A DNA stretch of 64,000 bases from Syntrophales bacterium (GTDB lineage: Bacteria > Desulfobacterota > Syntrophia > Syntrophales > UBA5619). This document shows positions 16,698-24,578 of this stretch, one piece after another; within the stretch, counting starts at the first letter, position 1, and the number at the start of each line of letters is the position of its first letter. The notes under the pieces are model-generated. The model worked only from the letters and a program-made list of their open reading frames with translations. It did not search any database and was not told the DNA's origin. A program made the position numbers and the translations under genes. The stretch is from assembly GCA_023229765.1 (NCBI GenBank), contig JALNYO010000005.1, positions 81,849-145,848 on the forward strand, read 5' to 3'.

Positions 16698-18163
16698 TGG
16701 CTTTTTTCACCCGTACCTTCCTCTTCCCGGGAGCCTTCCTCGTTTACGATAATCTCGGTAAATATCTCAACGATGCGTGCATCTAACTGGCTTCCGGATA
16801 CGGATTGCAGTATTTTCAAGGCCTTCTGGACAGAACTTCCCTCCCGGTATGCCCGGTTCGAAGTGATAGCGTCAAATGTATCCGGCACGGCGATGATCCG
16901 TCCCAAAAGCGGGATATTCTCACCCTTGAGCCCATCCGGATACCCTTTGCCATCATAGCGTTCGTGATGATGCAAAATGCCTGGCAGTGCGTCCTTCAGA
17001 GGCGCCTGGAGTTTCAGAATGGCATATCCTTTGGTCGGATGGGTTTTGACTTGTTCATATTCATCCTCTGTCAGAGGCCCCGGCTTATTAAGAATTGTCT
17101 CGGTAATGCCGATCTTTCCCACATCATGGAGCATGCCCGCCCATTGCAAATTAGCCTTCTGCTCTTCATCGAGCCCCATCTTTTCCGCCAGAAGCATGCT
17201 GTAACGGCAGACCCGCTCCGAATGGCCGCGGGTGTAAGTGTCTTTGATCTCGATAGCCTGGACTAAGGACTTAACCATGTCAACGATGAACCGTTCCAGC
17301 TCATTGTAGAGATCGGTATTGGTAATGGCGACATTTATCTGCTCGGCAATAGAGATGAGGAGGCGCAGCTCGCTGCGTCGGAAAATTTGCTTCACGTTGA
17401 AGGAAACCACGCCAATCCACCCATAGAATTTTTTACCGTCCTGGATCGTGACTAAGAGCGCCCGATACGGGTCTGCGTACAGTTCCCGGTAGTTGGGAGA
17501 CAACCGGGAATCATTGACGATAACGTAATGTTCTTTCAGTGACGGCGAGTCCGCAGGAATGGCTGCGATCAGACGTTTGGCAAAGTCGGCATTGTCAGCG
17601 GGCATCCGGTTGAATAGCTGATTGTTATTCATAATCAATTGGTTATCACTGTCGATGGTTACAAAGACGAGATCTGCGTGCAGCGCGTCACGAATTTCAC
17701 CGATCAGATCATTCAGCGCATGGACGGAGAAATGCATGGTTTTGATCAGACTGGAAAGACGACCGTAGAGGTAGACGTCTTCGTAACTCTGGCTCAATTC
17801 CGTGGTGATTTTATCCAATTCGGTACTGGTGGCCCACCCGTGCCCCAGGACTTCCGTCAAGCACAGGAGAAATTGCTCTATCCCCACGAGGTCCGAGGTA
17901 TCGTTATTCCAGGCGAGCAGTGCCCCTGTCGGAGCTCCACCGATCCGAAGGGGCGCGCCGACGAGAAGCCTGTCCGTTCCCGTATGGATCTGGAATCTAT
18001 TCTCCGTCAAGATGGTGGAAACGAGGGTCTCCCGTTCGCCGGTCGGGAGGCCGCCGGGGATAGTGGTAAACACAGGACCCCGGCCATCCCAGACCTCGAA
18101 TTGCCAGTGGCTGATATCCGAAAGACTCTTCAGAAAATCCTGATACGGGACGATATCCATCAT
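16694..18163 (-). CDS. HD-GYP cyclic-di-GMP phosphodiesterase with GAF-like sensor region
   Basis: 489 residues. The first about 300 look like tandem sensor domains: an N-terminal region with HWQFEVWDGRGPVF and a GAF domain (about 160-295). The C-terminal HD-GYP domain (about 300-480) has HSERVCRYS, MLHDVGKIGI, HHERYDGKGYPDG (the GYP motif) and a variant of the usual ADxFDA, AVPDTFDAITSNRAYR. HD-GYP proteins cleave cyclic-di-GMP to pGpG or GMP. No membrane segment is seen. It overlaps both neighbours by 4 bases. Confidence 0.88.
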   Translation of the reverse strand: MMDIVPYQDFLKSLSDISHWQFEVWDGRGPVFTTIPGGLPTGERETLVSTILTENRFQIHTGTDRLLVGAPLRIGGAPTGALLAWNNDTSDLVGIEQFLLCLTEVLGHGWATSTELDKITTELSQSYEDVYLYGRLSSLIKTMHFSVHALNDLIGEIRDALHADLVFVTIDSDNQLIMNNNQLFNRMPADNADFAKRLIAAIPADSPSLKEHYVIVNDSRLSPNYRELYADPYRALLVTIQDGKKFYGWIGVVSFNVKQIFRRSELRLLISIAEQINVAITNTDLYNELERFIVDMVKSLVQAIEIKDTYTRGHSERVCRYSMLLAEKMGLDEEQKANLQWAGMLHDVGKIGITETILNKPGPLTEDEYEQVKTHPTKGYAILKLQAPLKDALPGILHHHERYDGKGYPDGLKGENIPLLGRIIAVPDTFDAITSNRAYREGSSVQKALKILQSVSGSQLDARIVEIFTEIIVNEEGSREEEGTGEKSQ

Positions 18164-18540
18164 CTTTTCACCCCGAAATACTGATCAATACGTTCCAGGA
18201 TGGAGCTGGGACTGAAGGGTTTCTCCATAAATACCGTGTCCTGCATCGCCGTTATCCAATGTTCATCATCGGGGATAATCCTCGCTGTCATAATGATCGT
18301 CAGGAAGGTCCGTTCTGTTTTCAGGCGATTGGTCATCGCGCACAGTTGCTTGCCGTTCATCCTGGGCATGTTGATGTCCGTGACCATGGCATCAGGTTCT
18401 TCGCTTTCGATGATCCGAAGGGCAGCCTCGCCATCCTCGGCCAGGAACACCTCGTAACCGCCATTCTTTAGTTTCAATTCCAGAACCCGGCGGATGGGGG
18501 CCTCATCATCAACGACCAGGATTCTTTTACGTCTGTCCAA
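18160..18540 (-). CDS. Single-domain response regulator
   Basis: 126 residues, receiver domain only: RILVVDDEAPIRR (acidic pair), MVTDINMPRMNG (phosphoacceptor Asp), MTAR (Thr switch) and EKPFSP (Lys). It overlaps the kinase gene by 14 bases and the HD-GYP gene by 4, so the kinase is its likely partner and the HD-GYP protein a likely target. Confidence 0.88.
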   Translation of the reverse strand: MDRRKRILVVDDEAPIRRVLELKLKNGGYEVFLAEDGEAALRIIESEEPDAMVTDINMPRMNGKQLCAMTNRLKTERTFLTIIMTARIIPDDEHWITAMQDTVFMEKPFSPSSILERIDQYFGVKR

Positions 18541-20368
18541 GGTAAAGTTCCTCTTTTGGAATCCGGATTGTCACGTGGGTGCCGACGCCCAACTCGCTCT
18601 GCATATCGATGTGTCCCCCATGCAGACGGACGATCTCGGCGGTGATTGCGAGCCCCAGACCGCTGCCCATCTGGTCGGTGATCTCCCTATTTCCGGACCG
18701 GTAAAATTTCTCGAAGACGTGGGGGAGATCCTCTTGGGCAATCCCATATCCCGTGTCAATTACCTCAAAGGTTGCCGCGTCGTCCTGATCGGAAATGGCA
18801 AAGGTGATCTTGCCATATTCCGGTGTGTACTTCAGGGCATTGCCGAGGATATTGATGATGGCGCCCTGGAGCAATTCCTTGTCGGCATAAAGCGATGGGA
18901 AGTTGTCGGGCATGCGTTTTTCGATCGTCAGGTGCTTGTCCCTGGCGGTGGCCTCAATGGCCGCAAGGCAGCCTTCGAGGAACCAGTCCGTCCTCACCAA
19001 ACTCTTATTGATGGTCAGGCTTCCCATCTCTATCTTTGCAATGCTAAGCAGGGTTTGGATGAGACGGGACAGGCGGCTGGTTTCTCCATTGATGGTGTTA
19101 TAGAATTCCCGCTGCATCTCCCGGTCGGTCACTTCGCCGTCCATAAGCATCTCGCTGTAGGATTTGATATTGGTCAGAGGCGTAAGCAACTCATGGGCAA
19201 CATGAGCAATGAACTGCTGCTGAGACTCCTCGGCCATCTTGGCGGAGGTAATGTTGCGGATGGTGATCATTTTACCGGTTAGTTCCTGCGCTCTGTTGGT
19301 CAGGTAGCTGAGGGCAACCTGAAACCGTTCCCCCGGTTCCAGTTCGGGAAGGCTTATTTCTATGGGTTTCAGGGCTTTCGTCCGCAGGATATTGTCCTGT
19401 TGGGCGGTATAGGAAAGGATTTCCGGATTCTCGATGACGGCGGTCAGGGGACGGTCAATGACATCTGCTCTTTTCTTGTGGAGCAGATTGAGCATGTATT
19501 GGTTGATGTTAATGACGTTTTCCTGGGCATCCGTGATAATAATGCCGAAAAAAATAGCATCGAGGATACTGGAGGTATGCCTCCTATCGAAGGTAGCGAC
19601 GCCAAGTCGGGAGACAAGTGTGAGGTTATCCTCCTTGATCTGCCGGATTTGATTGCTGACGTCCTGGGCCGACTTTTCCATGGCATCTATGACTGTCTGC
19701 AAATTGCCCCCTCCCGACCTTCCGGGGGAAGCAGCGGCTGGATTTTGATTGTTCAAAAGACGGTTGCCGAAGTCCCTGAATGGCTTCAGTCGGCGCAGCA
19801 TGCCGTAATATCCGAGGATGAGCGCCGCGAGTACGAAATAGACCATCAGAGCTATCAGGGAAAGGCGCTCTCCCGAAAAAAGGGTTACCGGGGTGGGCAA
19901 CAGGGCGAGGCGAATAGTTCCGGTTTTCCTGCCCCCTTCGAGGAGCGGTGTGGAGAATTCATACGCCGTACCGTCCATGCCGGGCATCAGGAATTGTTGT
20001 GTCATCGGCGCCGGATTGAAGAGAGCTGTGGTCCGGACCTGCGGCGGAACCCGCGAGGCAATCTCGCCATTTGCCAAGGAGAAAATCTCTTTCCCCGTCT
20101 GGTCGTGCACGAAAAGGTAAAGGAAACGTTCCCCCGAGACATTTTCACTGATGGTCCGGATCAATAAATCGCGGGGGCCCGCTTCAAAATCATGGATGTG
20201 ATAGAGCGCCATGAGACTAACCATGTTTGCGCCCTTGTCCTGGAAAGTATGACTCTTGATCCTCGTCTCATAGCGTAACAGAAAGTAGGTCATAAGCAGA
20301 ATACCGGTCAGCATCAGCAAAGCCAACGCCAATCCCATGCGCGGAAATTTCATGCCAACCAAACCCAA
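18527..20368 (-). CDS. Membrane sensor histidine kinase
   Basis: 613 residues. Membrane segment about 12-30 (LALALLMLTGILLMTYF), an extracytoplasmic sensor part to about 160, second membrane segment about 165-190, PAS (about 260-370, with IIITDAQENVININQYML), HisKA (FIAHVAHELLTPLTNIKSYSE), HATPase_c (NILGNALKYTP; DTGYGI; GSGLGLAIT). It heads the overlapping kinase, regulator, HD-GYP, STAS, pilB series. An ATG at 20353 (MKFPRMG) is an alternative start. Confidence 0.88.
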   Translation of the reverse strand: MGLVGMKFPRMGLALALLMLTGILLMTYFLLRYETRIKSHTFQDKGANMVSLMALYHIHDFEAGPRDLLIRTISENVSGERFLYLFVHDQTGKEIFSLANGEIASRVPPQVRTTALFNPAPMTQQFLMPGMDGTAYEFSTPLLEGGRKTGTIRLALLPTPVTLFSGERLSLIALMVYFVLAALILGYYGMLRRLKPFRDFGNRLLNNQNPAAASPGRSGGGNLQTVIDAMEKSAQDVSNQIRQIKEDNLTLVSRLGVATFDRRHTSSILDAIFFGIIITDAQENVININQYMLNLLHKKRADVIDRPLTAVIENPEILSYTAQQDNILRTKALKPIEISLPELEPGERFQVALSYLTNRAQELTGKMITIRNITSAKMAEESQQQFIAHVAHELLTPLTNIKSYSEMLMDGEVTDREMQREFYNTINGETSRLSRLIQTLLSIAKIEMGSLTINKSLVRTDWFLEGCLAAIEATARDKHLTIEKRMPDNFPSLYADKELLQGAIINILGNALKYTPEYGKITFAISDQDDAATFEVIDTGYGIAQEDLPHVFEKFYRSGNREITDQMGSGLGLAITAEIVRLHGGHIDMQSELGVGTHVTIRIPKEELYLGQT

Positions 20369-20918
20369 GTTCCTTCCGGAGGCATGTCAGCACCGCCCCC
20401 CATTGCCGATATTCTAACGGCACACTCTGTCAAAACAGCTTTTCCGGATTTTGCTGTTTGCATATAAGCAAAAACCGCCGGGAGAGTTTTGAAAAACTTC
20501 CTTGTAATTTTCATTCCGTCTTTCTCCAGAATGACAATAAATCCGATTTCAGAATTAACTCAATGGATACGCTAATCATCTGAGTGCCTTTTAATAGTAA
20601 ACAAAGTGGGTTGTCAAGAATAAAACTGCCCGAAACTTGGATTCCCAAAACAATAATCGGAAACAATGGTTGTCCCGCCCATATTGAAAGCTTCGGGAAA
20701 CTTCGTTACGGTCCACCAGCGAGAAGAAAAGTCCCTCGAAGGTTGGAAAAAAAAAGTATATTGATTTTCCGCCGTGTTTCAGTCTATAAACATCCATGTC
20801 CGTGTCGGGCACAACGAAGCATGAAAATCCCCCCTTACCCCCCTTTGTTAAAGGGGGGATGGGGGGATTTTCATACAAATTCAAATATCTCGTGGATGGA
20901 TTGTTTATAGAGGCCGAC
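20369..20918. other. Divergent intergenic region with a family 1 repeat
   Basis: Between the kinase gene (minus) and the TPR gene (plus). 20390-20580 has a short stretch resembling part of family 3 (CCGGGAGAGTTTTGAA; CATTCCGTC). 20821-20873 is a full family 1 palindrome, preceded by GTCGGGCACAACGAAGC, a flank shared with the copies near 1230, 8660, 26650 and 55720. The promoters of both genes should lie here; I could not settle on a clear -35/-10 pair. Confidence 0.45.
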
Positions 20919-21848
20919 GTGAAAACAATTTCAATCATTGTCTCTCTTCTCTTGCTTATGCTTCCGGGACTTTCCTGCGCCGATGACTTGGCCGTCCGTT
21001 ATAATGACCTCCGGGAAAAGGAAATCCGGCAGTTCGCTGCCGATCTTTTTATCGCGGGCGAATACTTTCGGGCGATCACCGAGGCGAAGCGTTATATCTC
21101 CCTTTTTCCCTCAGGGCCGCGAACCGAGGAAATGACCAGGCGGATAGGTGACGCCTACCTGATGTCCCATGAGTGGGCCGAGGCGATTGCCGCCTACGAC
21201 GATTTTCTGATGAAATATCCCGCATCTTCGGAGGCCTCCGCCGCAACTTTCTACAAGGCGATCGCGCTTCTCAAACAGGGGAACGGGGTGGAGGCCGGGC
21301 GTCTCTTCCAGCTCATCCAAAACGGCGCCGACCCTCTGAAGAAGGATGAGGCCGCCCGCTGGGAAATTCTCCTTCTGATCCGTCAAAACAGGTTTGACGA
21401 GGCGGAAAGGCGCTTGAAGGAGCAAATCGTCAGACCGGAGAAAGAAAATGAGGCCGATATAATCGCCGAGATGATCAATGCGAAGAAAAGCGCCCGCTAC
21501 AAGTCACCTGAGACTGCCGGCGTGCTATCGGCTCTTCTTCCCGGGAGCGGTCAGCTTTACGACGAACGTTACCAGGATGGCGTTTACTCCTTCCTGCTGA
21601 ATACCCTGTTCATTCTCGGCGCCTACAAAGCCTACGACCAGGAAAACTATGCGCTTGCTGGCCTCCTCACCCTCTTCGAGATCGGCTGGTACACGGGCGG
21701 CATCTACGGCGCGGTGGGCGGCGCCCACAAGTACAACAGCAGAATAGACGAGGAGCTTTTCCGGAACGGAGTTCGGCGGATGAATCTCAGCGAGAGCGAG
21801 ATCGGCAGGCCCGGCGGAGTTTCCATTCGGTTCACATACCCTTTCTGA
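20919..21848 (+). CDS. Exported TPR protein with C-terminal membrane-like domain
   Basis: The GTG at 20919 is chosen because it opens a clear signal peptide (KTISIIVSLLLLMLPG, ending near LSCADD); the frame is open further up only through a family 1 repeat. Residues about 25-200 form TPR-like helical repeats (FAADLFIAGEYFRAITEAKRY; AIAAYDDFLMKYPASSEA). The C-terminal part has two or three hydrophobic stretches: GVLSALLPGSGQLYDERYQDG, AFLLNTLFILGA-like and LAGLLTLFEIGWYTGGIYGAVGG. The PGSGQ segment recurs in small membrane proteins of unknown role. It probably works with the YidD-like product next to it. Confidence 0.6.
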   Translation: MKTISIIVSLLLLMLPGLSCADDLAVRYNDLREKEIRQFAADLFIAGEYFRAITEAKRYISLFPSGPRTEEMTRRIGDAYLMSHEWAEAIAAYDDFLMKYPASSEASAATFYKAIALLKQGNGVEAGRLFQLIQNGADPLKKDEAARWEILLLIRQNRFDEAERRLKEQIVRPEKENEADIIAEMINAKKSARYKSPETAGVLSALLPGSGQLYDERYQDGVYSFLLNTLFILGAYKAYDQENYALAGLLTLFEIGWYTGGIYGAVGGAHKYNSRIDEELFRNGVRRMNLSESEIGRPGGVSIRFTYPF

Positions 21849-21976
21849 TGAAAATCTTCCCTAACCCCTCTTTGCCAAAGAGGGGAACTATTAAACTTCC
21901 TCATTGGAAAGAGAGGAACTAAAAAACCCTCCTTGGGAAAAGGGGGGATAGAGGGGGATTTGAGGACAATCTTAAG
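21849..21976. repeat. Family 1 repeats between the TPR and YidD-like genes
   Basis: GATGAAAATCTTCCCTAACCC with TTTGCCAAAGAGGGG, a degenerate unit with TCATTGGAAAGAGAGG, and a third ending GGGGGGATAGAGGGGGATTTGAGG. Confidence 0.6.
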
Positions 21977-22507
21977 GTGAACCAATCACATTTAAAGACC
22001 GCTGTCGTTACTGGCTTGTCAACGGGCGCCGTGTTGTGTGCTGGTCCCGAAGCCGAAAGGAGAAATCGGCGGCGGTCCGGTATTCTCGGAACGATCCTTT
22101 TCATTATTCTCCTTTGGGTACAAACCTCCTTCGCGGAAAACCCTCTCCTCCGAGGGCCCCGAAAAGCCCTCCGGGAAACCACGGGAGCGTCTGAACCGGC
22201 AGACGGGGAAAATAGGTTTTTGGAGAAGATTGCCGCCGCCCCGGTCCTCTTCTATCAGCGTTATCTCAGTCACCAATTGGGAAGACAATGCGCCTATTAT
22301 CCCTCCTGTTCCAACTATTCCCTGCTGGCTATCCGAAAACATGGCGCCTTGGTGGGAGCAGTAATGACCTTCGACCGTCTTCAACACGAGGCCGACGAGT
22401 CCAGATACTCCCCTCTAGTTCTGACCGGGGGACAAATCAAGTTCCATGATCCTCTGGAAAATAATGATTATTGGTGGCATAAGACGGATAAATCCCCGGG
22501 GAATTAG
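21977..22507 (+). CDS. YidD-like domain protein with N-terminal signal segment
   Basis: The core (about residues 85-150) has FYQRYLS, CAYYPSCSNYSLLAIRKHG, the hallmark of the YidD family (short membrane-associated proteins linked to YidC/Oxa1 insertion). Usual YidD is about 70-85 residues and cytoplasmic; this one is 176 with an N-terminal hydrophobic segment (ILGTILFIILLWVQTSFAENP) that looks like a cleavable signal, so the domain may be periplasmic. The ATG at 21977 is uncertain and a GTG at 22031 is possible. It follows the TPR gene, after a gap of repeats. Confidence 0.65.
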   Translation: MNQSHLKTAVVTGLSTGAVLCAGPEAERRNRRRSGILGTILFIILLWVQTSFAENPLLRGPRKALRETTGASEPADGENRFLEKIAAAPVLFYQRYLSHQLGRQCAYYPSCSNYSLLAIRKHGALVGAVMTFDRLQHEADESRYSPLVLTGGQIKFHDPLENNDYWWHKTDKSPGN

Positions 22508-22541
22508 TGGATAGTTTTACAATAATGTATGGAGAAGCGTG

Positions 22542-23267
22542 ATGGAGACGCGGATTGCAGTTGTGACCGGGGGAAGTCGGGGAATTGGCCGGGCCGTTGC
22601 CGTTGATCTGGCGGCGCACGGATATATGGTTGTAATCACGTACAGGCAAAACGACGAGGCTGCTGAGGAGTCGCTCAGAATGATCAGGGAGGCGGGCGGG
22701 AGCGCGGAGGCGGTAAAGTTTGACATCGCCAGCGCCGATGAGACAAGGCAGGCGATGGATGATCTGCTTAAGCGGTTGAGGCACGTTGATGCATTGATAA
22801 ATAACGCCGGGATTGCGGCGGACGGACTTTTCATGACGATGTCCCAGGGTAGCTGGCAGAGGGTGATCGAGACGAATCTTAACGGCTTTTACAATGTGAC
22901 GAGACCGGTCTTGCGGGGGATGATTCGCCGTAAAAAGGGGACAATAGTATCGTTGTCTTCCGTTTCGGCTCTGGTCGGAAACCGGGGGCAGGCCAATTAC
23001 GCGGCAGCCAAGGCCGGCATAATTGCTGCCAGTCGAGCTATTGCCGCTGAAGCGGCAAGATTCGGAGTCAGAATAAATGTAGTTGCGCCAGGGGCGATTG
23101 AAACGGAAATGACAAAGGGAATCCAGCGGGAAAAAATGAAAGAGCTGATCCCGATGGGACGTCTCGGACGTCCCGAAGAGGTGGCAAGGGTAATTCGTTT
23201 TCTCTGTTCAGACGATTCTTCATACATTACCGGCCAGGTACTTTCGGTGAACGGCGGGATGTTTTGA
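22542..23267 (+). CDS. fabG: 3-oxoacyl-ACP reductase-type SDR
   Basis: 241 residues of the short-chain dehydrogenase family: TGGSRGIGRAVA (NADP-binding Gly motif), NNAGI, SLSSVSALVGNRGQANYAAAK (Ser-Tyr-Lys triad) and a C-terminal GQVLSVNGGMF as in FabG. It would reduce 3-oxoacyl-ACP in fatty acid synthesis. No other fab genes are near, so another SDR substrate is possible. GTG at 22539 precedes the ATG used. Confidence 0.8.
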   Translation: METRIAVVTGGSRGIGRAVAVDLAAHGYMVVITYRQNDEAAEESLRMIREAGGSAEAVKFDIASADETRQAMDDLLKRLRHVDALINNAGIAADGLFMTMSQGSWQRVIETNLNGFYNVTRPVLRGMIRRKKGTIVSLSSVSALVGNRGQANYAAAKAGIIAASRAIAAEAARFGVRINVVAPGAIETEMTKGIQREKMKELIPMGRLGRPEEVARVIRFLCSDDSSYITGQVLSVNGGMF

Positions 23268-23339
23268 AAAATCCGCGGCAATTCCCCTCCTCAAAAATGG
23301 TTTCCCTGCTCATTTTATTCAGGTAGCAGTGAGGAAAGT

Positions 23340-24395
23340 TTAGAGGGGCCCTTTTTTCTCTCTGTGGATAATTATGGCGTTTTCGATCAGGCGGCTGATG
23401 ATCATTGAGGGCAGCATCCCGGCGCTTGCGGCCTGCTCAAAGAAAAAAGACGAGGGCGCCATGCCGGACGAGGAGTTCGGATCGGTAATCAATATGCGGC
23501 CGTTTTTCATATAAAATCCGTCTATACGTCCATAGGAGCGAAATCCGAGGGCGCGAAAGGCGCGGATGGCCTCCTGCTTTATCTTTTCCACGTCTTCCGC
23601 TGAGATGTTTCTGGGAGGGGTAAATTTTCGGCAGCGCCCGGGCATGTACTTGTCGTCATAGGTAAAATATTCGCTCTGAGGGTAAATCTCGGTTACTTCC
23701 AAGGCCTGATATTCACCAGCTTCCTCCAGTATTATTGTGGAAAACTCCTTTCCGTCGAGAAATTCCTCAACGAGAACGGCTCGGTCCCACTTCATGGCCT
23801 CTGTGATGCCGGCGGCAAGGGTTGCTTCGTTGCGCACGAGCGTGACGCCGATGCTCGATCCCTCCCGGGGCGGTTTGGCGAAGCAGGGAAAACCAATAAC
23901 ATCAGTAACTTCCTCTGTTATTTTCTGTGGGTTTTCAAGCCACTCCTGTTCCGGGACCAAAATGCTGCGGGGGACGCCGAGCCCCTCGGCTTGCAGTATT
24001 TTTTGCTGAATATGCTTGTCCATGCCGAGCGCGGAGGCCAGCACGCCGGCGCCGGTGTAAGGAATGCCGAGCAACTCCATGAGCCCCTGCAGGCAGCCGT
24101 CTTCGCCAAATTTCCCGTGCAGCGAAATGAAGGCGAAATCAATTTCGTTTTTTAGACCCTCATAGGAAATTCGTCGCGCTTCCTTCTCAAGACGTTCGGC
24201 AATATCTTTCGTTGTGTTCTGCGAGATGAGCTGCCAGGGAATCACCCAGAGACGCCCCGTTGCATCCATGAAAATCGGGACCGGCTCGTATGTGTCCCGA
24301 TCGAGGTTGTCGTAAACATTTCTGCCGCTGTTGAGGGAAACCTCCCGTTCAGACGACATTCCCCCCAAAACTACGCCTATCCTTAATTTCTCCAC
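23340..24395 (-). CDS. ddl: D-alanine-D-alanine ligase
   Basis: 351 residues, ATP-grasp. N-terminal VLGGMSSEREVSLNSGRNV binds the first D-Ala; the middle has KPPREGSSIGVTLV and the C-terminal part RIDGFYMKNGRILITDPNSSSGMAPSSFFFEQA with the Mg ligands. It joins two D-Ala for peptidoglycan. Its place just after the alanine racemase gene on the same strand (184-base gap holding a family 2 element) puts the two steps of D-Ala-D-Ala supply side by side. Confidence 0.92.
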   Translation of the reverse strand: MEKLRIGVVLGGMSSEREVSLNSGRNVYDNLDRDTYEPVPIFMDATGRLWVIPWQLISQNTTKDIAERLEKEARRISYEGLKNEIDFAFISLHGKFGEDGCLQGLMELLGIPYTGAGVLASALGMDKHIQQKILQAEGLGVPRSILVPEQEWLENPQKITEEVTDVIGFPCFAKPPREGSSIGVTLVRNEATLAAGITEAMKWDRAVLVEEFLDGKEFSTIILEEAGEYQALEVTEIYPQSEYFTYDDKYMPGRCRKFTPPRNISAEDVEKIKQEAIRAFRALGFRSYGRIDGFYMKNGRILITDPNSSSGMAPSSFFFEQAASAGMLPSMIISRLIENAIIIHREKKGPL

Positions 24396-24415
24396 AAAAA
24401 TAACCTCTTAAAATA

Positions 24416-24546
24416 GAGCCAATTGCAAAACACCCAACGCTGTCATTCCCGCAACGATTCTGAGCGGGAATCTGGTTCTAACTGCTTGAAAAACCATATT
24501 CCCGATAGAGACATTCGGGAATGACAAATGGTTTTGCAATTGCCTC
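24416..24546. repeat. Family 2 element, shortest copy
   Basis: 131 bases from GAGCCAATTGCAAAAC to GTTTTGCAATTGCCTC, with inner arms CATTCCCG and CGGGAATG. Same internal phrase TCTGGTTCTAACTGCTTG as the copies at 840 and 3152. It separates alr from ddl. Confidence 0.75.
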
Positions 24547-24578
24547 AATAGTAATAAATTTACCTGCCACGGTCGGTT

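Noticed and set aside
20591..20938. A 115-residue open frame on the minus strand before the TPR gene
   Set aside because: It includes a family 1 repeat translated in frame and has no similarity I recognise; it is likely non-coding.
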